Shown here: piece by piece, positions 8,662 to 19,862 of the stretch | How the letters are laid out: each line of letters starts with the position of its first letter | Position numbering within the stretch: position 1 is the stretch's first letter | Origin: Myxococcus dinghuensis | GTDB lineage: Bacteria > Myxococcota > Myxococcia > Myxococcales > Myxococcaceae | DNA length: 64,000 bases | Direction of reading: 5' to 3' | Assembly (NCBI RefSeq): GCF_024198235.1 | Contig: NZ_JAKCFB010000033.1 | Location: 1-64,000, forward strand | Notes under the pieces: model-generated | What the model was told of the DNA's origin: nothing | What the model saw: the letters and a program-made list of their open reading frames with translations, nothing else | The model's database searches: none | Translations under genes and position numbers: made by a program

Positions 8662-10431
8662 TCAGTTGCGCGGACGGGGGCCGCAGACGCCCCGCCTCTG
8701 ACCGAGCAGCTTGATGCACCCGACGTCCTGGTCCTTGCCTCGCGTGCAGTCCGCGTCGAGCATGCAGCCCATGGCCAGGGGGCAGTCGTAGCCCTCGCCT
8801 CCGGCCAGGGGCGTCACGGCGAGGCGGTTCTCCGGGACGGACGTGGTGACGGGTTGGTTGCCGGCGGTGCCTGGGTCCAGGTTCTCCAGGAGGATGGCGG
8901 CGGCGCTCAGCCTCGTCGCGGAGAGGCGCAGGCCCGTGGCGCCGTCGGTCCTCGCCCCGTTGATGGCCGAGACGAGCGCGTCGGTCAGCGCCGAGGCGCC
9001 CCCGCTGGGCGGCAGGCGCACGGGCTTGTGGGAGAGCGCGGCGGCGCGTCCGTCCGTCGTGAACTCGAAGAACACCCTCCGCGAGCCGTCGTCGAGGACC
9101 AGGACCTCTCCCGGGCGGGCCAGGTCGCTCATGGACAGCGTCCCTCGCGCGTTCGTGGGCGCGCGCGCCCGCCCGCAGTCGGCGCTGCAGGTGCCGCAGG
9201 CGTTGGCGTTGCCGTCGTCACACACCTCGGGCGGCTCCACGAGGCCATTGCCGCAGTGGGTGGCCAACGTGCAGTCCGCGCTGCATCCATCGTCATTGAC
9301 GTTGTTGCCGTCGTCACAGCTCTCCTTCCTGCTCGCGTCGACGATGCCGTTGCCGCACGTCTCGTCGGACCGGCAGTCGGCGCTGCAGCCGTCGCCGTCG
9401 ACCCGGTTGCCGTCATCGCAGGCCTCGCGGGTCGCCAGGTCGCGAACCCCGTTGCCGCACGTCTCGTCGGAGCGGCAGTTGGCGCTGCAGCCGTCACCGT
9501 CGACGTTGTTGCCGTCGTCGCAGCGCTCGCCCCGGCTCGCGTCGACGATGCCGTTGCCGCACGTCTCGTCGGAGCGGCAGTGGGCGCTGCAGCCGTCACC
9601 GTCGACGTCGTTGCCGTCGTCGCAGGCCTCGCCCGCCGCGAGGTCGCGCACGCCGTTGCCACAGTTCTCACGGGACCGGCAGTCGGCGCTGCAGCCGTCG
9701 CCATCGCGGTTGTTGCCGTCGTCGCAGACCTCGCCCGCCACGCCGTCGAGGATGCCGTTGCCGCAGCGCTCGTTGGAGTGGCAGTCGGCGCTGCAGCCGT
9801 CGCCGTCGAGGGAGTTGCCGTCGTCGCATTGCTCCTCGCGGGTGAGGTCCACGAGGCCGTTGCCGCAGCGCTCCAGGGAGCGACAGTCGGCGCTGCAGCC
9901 ATCGCCGCTCAGGGAGTTGCCGTCGTCGCAGACCTCGCCCGCCGCGCTGTCGAGGATGCCGTTGCCGCAGCGCTCGTTGGACCGGCAGTCCGCGCTGCAG
10001 CCGTCGCCGTCGACCTGGTTGCCGTCGTCGCACAGCTCGCCCCTGGCGGCGTCGAGGACGCCGTTGCCACACGACTCGGCGGACCCACAGTCCGCGCTGC
10101 ACCCATCGCCGTTGACGTGGTTGCCATCGTCGCACGCCTCCCCGAGTTCTGGCTCGACGCGCCCGTTTCCACAGCGCAGCACGAACTTGCAGTCCGAGGT
10201 GCAGATGCTGTCCTCCTGCCTGTCCCCGTCATCACACTGTTCGTGGGCCTGGACGATTCCGTCGCCGCAGGTGTCCGTGCGGTCGATGCACTCCGTCTGG
10301 CGGGCGGTGCACCTGTAGCCAGCGGGGCAGAGGAGGCCTTGTCGGCAGGTGACGGTCTCGGAGTCGGAGCAGGCGAGGAGCGCCCCGCAGAAAAGGAGCG
10401 CGAGGCAGGTGACGACGCGGACGGGCTTCAT
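8662..10431 (-). CDS. Lipoprotein with 11 Myxococcus cysteine-rich repeats
   Basis: 589 residues. A lipoprotein signal peptide ends in LLAC with the lipidated Cys21. From about residue 54 there are 11 tandem repeats of 34 residues or slightly fewer, each of the form CGNGxxD...CDDGN...GDGCSADC with four or five Cys, the TIGR02232/DUF4215-type 'Myxococcus cysteine-rich repeat'. The Asp-Asp-Gly-Asn clusters suggest calcium binding plus disulfides. The last 190 residues are a non-repeated domain containing a late Cys-rich motif ([13 protein letters not shown]). The protein probably sits on the outer surface. It is last in a tight minus-strand run (12 bp after the TPR/PEGA gene) with the STAND kinase, which suggests a membrane-spanning sensory unit. 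Confidence 0.9.
   Translation of the reverse strand: MKPVRVVTCLALLFCGALLACSDSETVTCRQGLLCPAGYRCTARQTECIDRTDTCGDGIVQAHEQCDDGDRQEDSICTSDCKFVLRCGNGRVEPELGEACDDGNHVNGDGCSADCGSAESCGNGVLDAARGELCDDGNQVDGDGCSADCRSNERCGNGILDSAAGEVCDDGNSLSGDGCSADCRSLERCGNGLVDLTREEQCDDGNSLDGDGCSADCHSNERCGNGILDGVAGEVCDDGNNRDGDGCSADCRSRENCGNGVRDLAAGEACDDGNDVDGDGCSAHCRSDETCGNGIVDASRGERCDDGNNVDGDGCSANCRSDETCGNGVRDLATREACDDGNRVDGDGCSADCRSDETCGNGIVDASRKESCDDGNNVNDDGCSADCTLATHCGNGLVEPPEVCDDGNANACGTCSADCGRARAPTNARGTLSMSDLARPGEVLVLDDGSRRVFFEFTTDGRAAALSHKPVRLPPSGGASALTDALVSAINGARTDGATGLRLSATRLSAAAILLENLDPGTAGNQPVTTSVPENRLAVTPLAGGEGYDCPLAMGCMLDADCTRGKDQDVGCIKLLGQRRGVCGPRPRN
9165..10275 (-). repeat. Tandem 102-bp coding repeats
   Basis: DNA-level tandem array encoding the 11 Cys-rich repeats; successive copies of GCCGTTGCCGCA start at 9753 and 9855, a 102-bp period. 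Inner copies are more alike than outer ones, so copy number may change by recombination or slippage. Confidence 0.85.
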
Positions 10432-10443
10432 GCGGACCTCACA

Positions 10444-11451
10444 TCAGAAACGGACGAAGCCGAGGACTCCGGGGGCTTCGGTGTCGAGGATGGGGGCGAG
10501 CGCCCAGGGGGCCTCGGGTTCGGGTTGGATGCGGTAGGACTCGCGGCGGTTGAGGTAGGCCATGACGGCGCCGGTCACCAACGTCGCGCCCGCGAGCGAG
10601 TACGCGCCGATGGCCACGCCCTGGAGCCGGGAGCCCCTGCGGCGCAGCGAGGAGAGCGCGGGCGTGAGCGGGGTGCCCTCGGGTGGAATCCGGGAGTCGA
10701 AGTCGTCGAACGCCTGCTTCGACTTCACGTGCAGCAGCGCGCCTGCACCGCCGACGGCGAGCCCCGCGCCGAGCACCGTCCAGGGAACCCACGCGGACCA
10801 GCGCCGGCGATAGCGGATCACCTCGTTGGCGGTATGCAGCGCCAGGCGCAGCTCGGCCGTCTCCCCGGCCTTCAGCGTCTGCCGCGTCTCCGTGGGCAGG
10901 TAGCCTTCCTTCAGCGCCACGACGCTGTGGACGCCGGGGCGGATGAGGCTCCGGTATCGCCCGGGGGCCTTGAACAGGGGCTGTCCGTTCAGCGTGACGA
11001 CGGCGCCCTCCTCGTCGCAGCGGACGTCCACCCAGGCGAGCTGCTTCTCGATGAGGGCCTGATAGGCCCGAGCGTGTTCGAAGCGCGCGGCGTCCAGCGG
11101 CTCGGCGCCGTGGTCCATCGCGGCCCGGAGGTGCTTGTGGACCTCGAGCGGCTGGTCGAGGTTCATCAGCGCGAGGGCCAGGTTGTAGTGGATGGCCGGG
11201 TGGTTCCAGTGGCCCAGGGCCCGCCGGTAGCTGCGGATGGCCTCGACGAAGACGGACTCACGCAGGTAGCCGTTCCCCTCGAGGAACAGCACCTCCGCGG
11301 CCCGCTGGTCCTCGGCGGAGACGCCCTCGGCCCAGGGGCGGTGGGGGCGGGCGTCCAGGGCACCCGCGGCCTGCTGCGCGATGGCCGGCGTCGCGCACAA
11401 CACCAGCGACACGAGGACCCACCGTGTGACACGCGCTCTGCGTTCCGACAT
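10444..11451 (-). CDS. Exported TPR/PEGA membrane protein, STAND-kinase partner
   Basis: 335 residues. An N-terminal signal peptide ends near ATPAIA-QQ (residue 25). Residues 50-120 form TPR-like helices (FLEGNGYLRE, AIHYNLALALMNL). A PEGA-type beta domain spans about 138-205 (VTLNGQPLFKAPGRYRSL). Two hydrophobic segments follow, WVPWTVLGAGLAVGGAGALL and IGAYSLAGATLVTGAVMAYL, flanking a polar loop. TPR plus PEGA proteins are typical envelope partners of myxobacterial kinases. It starts 9 bp after the STAND kinase stop and ends 12 bp before the Cys-rich lipoprotein gene, so the three are almost certainly one operon. Biochemical function is unknown. Confidence 0.8.
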   Translation of the reverse strand: MSERRARVTRWVLVSLVLCATPAIAQQAAGALDARPHRPWAEGVSAEDQRAAEVLFLEGNGYLRESVFVEAIRSYRRALGHWNHPAIHYNLALALMNLDQPLEVHKHLRAAMDHGAEPLDAARFEHARAYQALIEKQLAWVDVRCDEEGAVVTLNGQPLFKAPGRYRSLIRPGVHSVVALKEGYLPTETRQTLKAGETAELRLALHTANEVIRYRRRWSAWVPWTVLGAGLAVGGAGALLHVKSKQAFDDFDSRIPPEGTPLTPALSSLRRRGSRLQGVAIGAYSLAGATLVTGAVMAYLNRRESYRIQPEPEAPWALAPILDTEAPGVLGFVRF

Positions 11452-11460
11452 GGCGGCTCC

Positions 11461-14283
<2,823 letters not shown>

Positions 14284-14561
14284 GTGGGGGCTCGACGAGG
14301 CGGAGCGAATTCCTCGGGGAAGGCACACGCGGCCCTGCACCTCCGCGACGGGTGTGGGCGCGCCATCAACGAATCACGGGCTGGGAGGGGAGGCTGCTCG
14401 CGGAGGCAGGGGTGCCAGCAGGCGGAGACTTCCTGGGGGGCGGTACTTCCTTGGAAGTCCTCTCCTCCCAATCTTGCGATCGAGAGCCTGCTTGCCTATG
14501 TGAACGCGGGGGCAGCGTGCTGTCGTGTGATGGATGGACTTCGTGGGAGCAGGGGAGCGAC

Positions 14562-14945
14562 GTGGCGAACAGGGCCGAGGCCGTCGACCGTTACATGTTG
14601 GAGCTGGAGCACCCGTTGAAGGAAGAGGTCGAGCGGGTGAGGGCCGCCATCCTGGCGTCCGACCGGCGCATCACCGAGCGCATCAAGTGGAACGCCCCGA
14701 GCTTCGGCTACACGGATGACCGGGTGACGTTCAAGCTGCAGCCGAAGCACCAATTCCAGCTCATCTTCCACCGAGGGGCGAAGGTGAAGGACAGCCAGGG
14801 CTTCTCCTTCGAGGATGCCTCCGGGCTGCTGCGCTGGGCCGCGGCGGACCGGGCGGTCGTCACCCTGCGCGATGCCCAGGACGTCCGCGCGAAGCTGGAG
14901 GCGCTCGTGGAGGTCGTGAAGCTGTGGATGGATGCGACGTCCTGA
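14562..14945 (+). CDS. DUF1801 (YdhG-like) domain protein
   Basis: 127 residues. The pattern of a helix LEHPLKEEVERVRAAIL, then WNAPSFGY, then FKLQPKHQFQLIFHRGAK matches the small DUF1801/YdhG family, often annotated as iron-chaperone-like but without a firm biochemical role. The start is GTG 14562, with GGGGAG six bases upstream; the open frame extends far upstream but that part has no protein character. It is divergent from the STAND kinase across 278 bp in which I see no other gene, only a perfect 14-bp palindrome ACTTCCTTGGAAGT near 14448. Confidence 0.75.
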   Translation: MANRAEAVDRYMLELEHPLKEEVERVRAAILASDRRITERIKWNAPSFGYTDDRVTFKLQPKHQFQLIFHRGAKVKDSQGFSFEDASGLLRWAAADRAVVTLRDAQDVRAKLEALVEVVKLWMDATS

Positions 14946-15028
14946 CGCGGCGGGCCTCGCGGAGTCCCAAGGATTGAGACTCGAACGGGGAGAGCGGGGC
15001 TGTCGTGTCGTCCTGCTATCGTGAGGGA

Positions 15029-15571
15029 ATGCGAGAACGTCGACTCAACATCATCGTCGCGGTGGGCACCCTGCTGGGGGTCGGGGCGATGACGCTGATG
15101 GGGCACCTGTCGTTCAACTTCGTCCTGCTGGCGCCGTTCATCGCAGTGGTCTGCGTCCTGCTGTTGCTGGTGATGGTGGTGCTGGGGGTGTTCCCCGTCC
15201 GCAGGCGGATTGCCTTCACGCCGCTGGCCATCCTGCTGGCGGGCATGGCGCTGACGTGTGTGGGGATGGTCCGCGGCATGTACTGGCGCTTCGACCGCGT
15301 GGAGCGGGAGTTCGCGCCGCTCATCGCGAGCCTGGAGGCGTACCGCGCGGAGAAGGGGACCTATCCCGAGACCGTCGAGGAGCTGGTCCCCACGCGCATC
15401 GCGACGCTGCCCACGTGCGACCTCCAAGGCGGGACGAGCGAACCGCCCAGCCATCGCGACAGCGGCTACCACCGCTACTCGGACGGGAAGTACATCATCA
15501 CCTGCTACACCGTCGTCTTCTGGAAGTACTCGTACGACTCCAAGGAGAAGTACTGGTACGGCTGGGATTGA
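15029..15571 (+). CDS. Small membrane protein with C-terminal soluble domain
   Basis: 180 residues. Three hydrophobic segments occupy residues 5-80 (LNIIVAVGTLLGVGAMTLMG, NFVLLAPFIAVVCVLLLLVM, and TPLAILLAGMALTCVGMV). The remainder is a polar domain resembling a type II secretion pseudopilin-like tail, with FAPLIASLEAYRAEKGTYPE and several Tyr-rich strands (YHRYSDGKYIITC). No family is firmly recognised. ATG 15029 gives a natural positively charged N-terminus; an in-frame GTG at 15005 is possible. A perfect hairpin overlaps its stop. Confidence 0.65.
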   Translation: MRERRLNIIVAVGTLLGVGAMTLMGHLSFNFVLLAPFIAVVCVLLLLVMVVLGVFPVRRRIAFTPLAILLAGMALTCVGMVRGMYWRFDRVEREFAPLIASLEAYRAEKGTYPETVEELVPTRIATLPTCDLQGGTSEPPSHRDSGYHRYSDGKYIITCYTVVFWKYSYDSKEKYWYGWD

Positions 15572-15597
15572 GCGCCCGGCGTTCGCGCGGGCGCTCA
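15569..15597. terminator. Hairpin containing a stop codon
   Basis: Perfect 10-bp inverted repeat, TGAGCGCCCG at 15569-15578 and its complement at 15588-15597, with a 9-nt loop. The left arm holds the TGA of the membrane protein gene. It lies between convergent genes. Confidence 0.5.
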
Positions 15598-15619
15598 CGG
15601 GTGGAGTGGGCGCGGTGGT

Positions 15620-16141
15620 TCAGAGGCCCACGCGCGTCATGGTGAACGACTGCACCGGCGTGACGTCGCCCTTCTGGAGGACGATGCCGGTGATCTTCCC
15701 GGTGAAGGCGCTGCGCTGGATCTGCAGGATGGCGTAGACGTCACGGTTCTGCCCGGCCAGGTCCCTGAACACGATGAAGGCGCCCATGGCGGGGTTGTTG
15801 GGCAGCGCGTAGAAGCTCCCCGACTCGCTGTTGCAGCCCAGGATGGGACAGGCGCGGCTGACCGTGCGGACGTAGGTCCCGTCGACGTGGTCGATCTGCT
15901 CCGTGCCGGTGAGCGTCATGGTGAGCAGCTCCTCGGGCGCGGCCAGGGGCCACGTGCGCGAGTACGTCCCCGACAGGCCGATGAGGCTGTCCGGGGATTC
16001 GTAGAGCGCGGACGTCGCGGTGTCGGTGTCCTGCGACGGTGCATCGCCCGTCGGCAGCTCCTGCCCGCCACACCCCGCCAGGAGCAGGAGGCTGGAGAGG
16101 CCGATGACCACACCGTGACGACGCTTCGAAAGGAAGTTCAT
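15620..16141 (-). CDS. Hypothetical lipoprotein
   Basis: 173 residues. Signal peptide with lipobox LAGC (lipidated Cys24), a Thr/Asp-rich spacer, then a beta-rich domain with one Cys pair (CPILGC). No family is recognised. A candidate promoter lies upstream on the same strand, TTGACG (16215-16220) and AATACT (16193-16198) with a 16-bp spacer. It is divergent from the metalloprotease gene, and both products are predicted lipoproteins. Confidence 0.7.
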   Translation of the reverse strand: MNFLSKRRHGVVIGLSSLLLLAGCGGQELPTGDAPSQDTDTATSALYESPDSLIGLSGTYSRTWPLAAPEELLTMTLTGTEQIDHVDGTYVRTVSRACPILGCNSESGSFYALPNNPAMGAFIVFRDLAGQNRDVYAILQIQRSAFTGKITGIVLQKGDVTPVQSFTMTRVGL

Positions 16142-16415
16142 GGGGTTCCCGTGTTGGGGTGAATCCTGAGATGAATGGTGATTCAGGTTTCGAGTATTCC
16201 TTCGCGCGCGGTGCCGTCAAGTCAGGTCGCGTCGGCGCGAGGGTGACTCGGGCGTGACGCGTGTGCTCGCGCGGTTCCAGGGGCCACAGGAAATGACGCT
16301 GGAGGTGGAGTCGGAGTCGCGAGGCTAAGAGGCTTCCGCGATTGCCGCGGGGGGCCCGTCGGATGGGACGCTGCCGGCGCCGTACCCATGCAGCGCACTT
16401 CCTCAGGAGCAGCCC

Positions 16416-17759
16416 ATGATGCGAAGCAGCGGAGTGTCCCCGTGGCGCACGGGGTGGGTCGTCCTCGCGGTTCCCTTGCTGTGGGCCTGTGGCGCGGGTG
16501 AGCCGGACGTGCCACGTGCGGAGCCCGCGCCCTCTGCGCCGTCTTCCCAGGTGATGAGCTGGGAGGACTACCAACGCAGCGCGCGCCGGGTGGTGGATGG
16601 GCGCGAGCTCTTCGTCGTCGAGTGGGACCTGGCGGTGTCCCAGGAGGAGCTGCGCTCGCGCTACGAGCAGTACGTCTCCGAGCAGGCGGCGGGGACGTCC
16701 GGTGGGCTGGGCACGCAGACCTCCGGGCTCATCGTCAACACCGTGGGCGGGGCGGACGACATCTGGCGGTGGGCGGCGCGCTTCAACCTCCGCTACTGCG
16801 TCAGCAACACCTTCGGCGCCAACAAGGCGCGCATCGTCAACGAGATGCAGTACGCGACGGCGAACTGGGAGGCGTTCGCGGACGTGGACTTCATCTACGA
16901 CAGCACCCAGGACGCCAACTGCGTCAACACCAACCCCGCGGTGACGTTCTCCGTCCAGCCCTGGTCCTCGGGCGGCGCGTGTGCGTTCTTCCCCTCGGGC
17001 GGAGGCTGTGTCTCGCGCACGGTCGTCATCGACATCCCCTCGCTCGACCCCGCGCCGCCCAGCTCACCCAACGTGACGACGGCCACCGTCCTCATCCACG
17101 AGCTGGGGCACGTGCTGGGCTTCCGGCACGAGCACACCCGCAACACCATCCCCTGCTACGAGGACAGCAACTGGCGCGCCCTGACGCCCTACGACATCCT
17201 CTCCACGATGCACTACCCGTGGTGCAACGGCGTCACGACGTCCACCCTCAACATCACCTACCCGGACGCCGCGGGGGCCGCGGGCCTGTATGGCTGGCAC
17301 ACCAACGCCAACTCCGTGCGCAACGTCATCCCCACGCACACGCATGACGTGACGTTCACGACGCAGGTCGGCCAGTCGTTCTTCATCCCCATGGACCTGA
17401 CCACCAACTTCGCGGAGGGGTGCTTCCTGTCCAGCACCGCCCCGACGGCGGCCCACATCCGTTCGGGCAACGGCTTCGCGGGCGCGGTGGTGGGCACGGC
17501 GACGAGCGTCGTCAACACCGGCGTGCAGTGCGGCACCACCACCGCGTACACCTGGTTCCGCGCGAACTTCGCCGGCGTACCCATGGCGGCCAACGGCACC
17601 TATACGGTGGTGTTCGGCACGGGCGCCCAGACGCTCCAGACCACCATCAACATCAACAACCCGTACGCCAACGGCACCATGTGGGACTCGACGGGGGGGG
17701 GCACCAACCGCGCGCCGTGGGATGCGCGCTTCCGCGTCGGCCGGCTGGGGCCCCTGTGA
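16416..17759 (+). CDS. Metzincin-type zinc metalloprotease lipoprotein
   Basis: 447 residues. Lipoprotein signal peptide with LLWAC (Cys25). A propeptide-like stretch follows (about 45-110), then a catalytic domain with HELGHVLGFRHEH: His228, Glu229, His232 and His238 form an HExxHxxGxxH zinc site, and a methionine-turn candidate is TMHYPWC downstream. This fits the astacin/M12-like group of secreted peptidases. The C-terminal 150 residues are beta-rich and have two further Cys. A run of nine G residues at 17693-17701 lies in the last 25 codons and could slip. A role in protein degradation outside the cell, for example in predation, is inferred. Confidence 0.85.
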   Translation: MMRSSGVSPWRTGWVVLAVPLLWACGAGEPDVPRAEPAPSAPSSQVMSWEDYQRSARRVVDGRELFVVEWDLAVSQEELRSRYEQYVSEQAAGTSGGLGTQTSGLIVNTVGGADDIWRWAARFNLRYCVSNTFGANKARIVNEMQYATANWEAFADVDFIYDSTQDANCVNTNPAVTFSVQPWSSGGACAFFPSGGGCVSRTVVIDIPSLDPAPPSSPNVTTATVLIHELGHVLGFRHEHTRNTIPCYEDSNWRALTPYDILSTMHYPWCNGVTTSTLNITYPDAAGAAGLYGWHTNANSVRNVIPTHTHDVTFTTQVGQSFFIPMDLTTNFAEGCFLSSTAPTAAHIRSGNGFAGAVVGTATSVVNTGVQCGTTTAYTWFRANFAGVPMAANGTYTVVFGTGAQTLQTTININNPYANGTMWDSTGGGTNRAPWDARFRVGRLGPL

Positions 17760-17775
17760 CGTGAGCGTCCCGCTG

Positions 17776-17804
17776 GCGGGGTGGGGCGCGCGCCTTCACC
17801 CCGC
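17776..17804. terminator. Hairpin between convergent genes
   Basis: Perfect 8-bp inverted repeat, GCGGGGTG at 17776-17783 and its complement at 17797-17804, between the ends of the metalloprotease and quinone oxidoreductase genes. Confidence 0.4.
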
Positions 17805-17834
17805 TGGCGGCGGGCTTCGGGGGCGCGGGGGGCT

Positions 17835-18824
17835 TCAATCCCAGCGCACCACCAGCTTGCCCACCGAGTCGTTGCGCGCCATGCGCTGGAGGCCCTCGCG
17901 CAACTGCTCCCGGGGGAATACGGCGTCGACGACGGGCCGGAGCGCGCCGGAGCGGAACAGCGGGAGCAGGTGGCGCTCCGCGCTCTGCGTCAGGGCCATC
18001 TTCTCCTCGGGCGGACGGCTCCGCAGCACGGTGCCGGTGACGTGCAGCCGCTTGCGCAGGACCAGCCCCAGGTCGACGTCCACGCGGGCGCCGGCCACCA
18101 GGCCCACGAGCATGACGCGGCCGCGTGGCGCGAGGGCCTCGAGCGTCTCCGGGACGTAGTCGCCTCCCACGAGGTCCAGGCACAGGTCGGCGCCCCGTCC
18201 GTTCGTCTCGGCGCGCACGGCGTCGGCGAAGCGGGGTGGGGCGGCGTCGCAGAGCACCGTCCTGGCCACGCCCCAGTCGGAGGCCCGCGCCAGCTTGGCG
18301 GCGTTGCGGCCCGTGCCCACCACGCGCGCGCCGGTGGCCTTGCACAAGAGGGCCGCCGCGGAGCCGACGCCGCTGGCCACCGCGTGGATGAGCACCGTCT
18401 CTCCCGCGCTCACGCCGCCTTGGAGGAAGAGGGCGTCGTACGCGGTGAGATAGGCCTCCGGCAGCGCGGCCGTGTCCGTGAAGTCGAGCCCCTCGGGCAT
18501 GGGCAGGGCCTCGCGCTCGTGCGTGACGAGCAGGTCGGCCCAGGCGCCGCCGCCCACCAGGCCCATGACGCGGTCGCCGACCTGGAAGCGCCGGGCGCGC
18601 GGGCCCACCGCCACCACCTCGCCCGCGTATTCCAGGCCGGGGACGTCCGGCGCGACGTCCGGGGGAGCGGGGTAGTGGCCACGCACCTGGAGCAGGTCCG
18701 CGCGGTTGAGCGCGGTGGCGCGCACCCGGACGAGGAGGTCGGAGGGCCCGGGGACGGGCGCGGGGCGCTCCTCGAAGGCGAGCACCTCCGGGCCGCCGGG
18801 TTGGGTGATGCGCAGGACCTTCAT
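17835..18824 (-). CDS. NAD(P)H quinone oxidoreductase, zeta-crystallin/PIG3-like
   Basis: 329 residues, the usual length. An N-terminal GroES-like domain (VLRITQPGGPEVL, ALNRADLLQVRGHY, PGLEYAGEVVAVG) is followed by a Rossmann domain with ASGVGSAAALLCKATGARVVG. The structural and catalytic zinc ligands of true alcohol dehydrogenases are absent, as expected for quinone oxidoreductases that transfer hydride from NADPH to quinones or enones. Monocistronic, divergent from yacG. Confidence 0.88.
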   Translation of the reverse strand: MKVLRITQPGGPEVLAFEERPAPVPGPSDLLVRVRATALNRADLLQVRGHYPAPPDVAPDVPGLEYAGEVVAVGPRARRFQVGDRVMGLVGGGAWADLLVTHEREALPMPEGLDFTDTAALPEAYLTAYDALFLQGGVSAGETVLIHAVASGVGSAAALLCKATGARVVGTGRNAAKLARASDWGVARTVLCDAAPPRFADAVRAETNGRGADLCLDLVGGDYVPETLEALAPRGRVMLVGLVAGARVDVDLGLVLRKRLHVTGTVLRSRPPEEKMALTQSAERHLLPLFRSGALRPVVDAVFPREQLREGLQRMARNDSVGKLVVRWD

Positions 18825-18907
18825 CTCGGGCTCTCCCTCTGTGGCGAGCGGGCACGAAACGTCCTGGCTCGCGGGAGCGTCAAGGCTTATCTATGGAGGA
18901 AGCCGCC

Positions 18908-19117
18908 ATGAGCACCTCCCCGTGTCCCATCTGTCAGAAGCCGGTGCCTCCTCGCTCCGAGAACACGTCGTTCCCGTTCTGCTCCCGCCGTTGCCGGGCC
19001 GTGGACCTGGGGCGCTGGTTGGGAGAGGAGTACCGGGTGCCCGACCGCCAGGCCGAGGAGACGGAGGATGAGGTGCCGCCCTCCCGCCATCCCGACCGGC
19101 AGGCCGGGGACGCGTGA
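18908..19117 (+). CDS. yacG: YacG-type zinc finger protein (DNA gyrase inhibitor)
   Basis: 69 residues. Four-Cys zinc finger, CPICxK...FCSRRC, followed by DLGRWLGEEYRVP, the diagnostic YacG arrangement. YacG binds GyrB and inhibits DNA gyrase in E. coli. ATG 18908 has GAGGAA upstream. The last bases overlap the GTG of the phosphatase gene (GTGA), so translation is coupled. Confidence 0.9.
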   Translation: MSTSPCPICQKPVPPRSENTSFPFCSRRCRAVDLGRWLGEEYRVPDRQAEETEDEVPPSRHPDRQAGDA

Positions 19118-19845
19118 GCGGCTACGTCGACCTGCATTGCCACCTGATTCCCGGCGTCGACGACGGCGCGCGGAGCCTGGATGACGCGCTGGAGATGGCG
19201 CGGGCGCTGGTGTCGCTGGGCTTCTCCACCGTGGCGCCCAGCCCCCACGCGCGCCCCGAGTACGCCGCGGTGGACGTCGTCGAGCAGCGCCTGGGGGAGC
19301 TGCGGGAAGCGCTGGCGCGCGAGCACCTCCCGCTGACGCTCGGACGCAACGCGGAGAACGTGCTGGACGAGGCCTTCCTGCGCGGCCTGGGCACGCCCGC
19401 CGCGCGCATGCTGGGGGCCGGGCGCTGCGTCCTCGTGGAGCTGCCCTACACCGCGCCGGTGCCCGCGCTGCCGGACATCCTGTTCCGCATCCGGACGAAG
19501 GGAATCCTTCCGCTCATCGCCCACCCCGAGCGCTGCCTGGAGTTCGAGCGCAAGGGTCGCGCGGCGGAGGCGGTGCGCGCGGGGGCGCTCCTCCAACTGG
19601 ACGTGGGGGCGCTGGTGGGCCGCTACGGGGGGACGGCGAAGAAGCTGTCCCGCGCCTTCCTGGACGAGGGGCTCTACGCCGTGGCCGCCACGGACCTGCA
19701 TGGGCCGGTGGGGGCTCGGGATTGGGTGGGCCGGGCGATGGAGGAGCTGGACCGCAGGGCAGGTGGGGAGACGTTCGCCCGCCTGCTCCGGGACAACCCC
19801 GCGAGACTTCTGGCTGGAGAGTCGCTGGAGTCCGACCAGGACTGA
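19114..19845 (+). CDS. PHP-type tyrosine phosphatase (CpsB/YwqE family)
   Basis: 243 residues. The metal-binding motifs of the PHP fold are visible: HCHLIPGVDDG at the N-terminus, a central NAENVLDEAF stretch, LIAHPERC and the late ATDLHG. The family dephosphorylates bacterial tyrosine kinases that control capsule or exopolysaccharide export. It is translationally coupled to yacG (GTGA overlap) and followed 17 bp later by the LPG-synthase-like membrane gene, giving a three-gene operon. The substrate kinase is not in this window. Confidence 0.85.
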   Translation: MSGYVDLHCHLIPGVDDGARSLDDALEMARALVSLGFSTVAPSPHARPEYAAVDVVEQRLGELREALAREHLPLTLGRNAENVLDEAFLRGLGTPAARMLGAGRCVLVELPYTAPVPALPDILFRIRTKGILPLIAHPERCLEFERKGRAAEAVRAGALLQLDVGALVGRYGGTAKKLSRAFLDEGLYAVAATDLHGPVGARDWVGRAMEELDRRAGGETFARLLRDNPARLLAGESLESDQD

Positions 19846-19862
19846 CGGTATACCCGGCCGCC

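Noticed and set aside
9165-10275. CRISPR-like array
   Set aside because: Regular repeats, but they are coding, 102 bp long and have no unique spacers.
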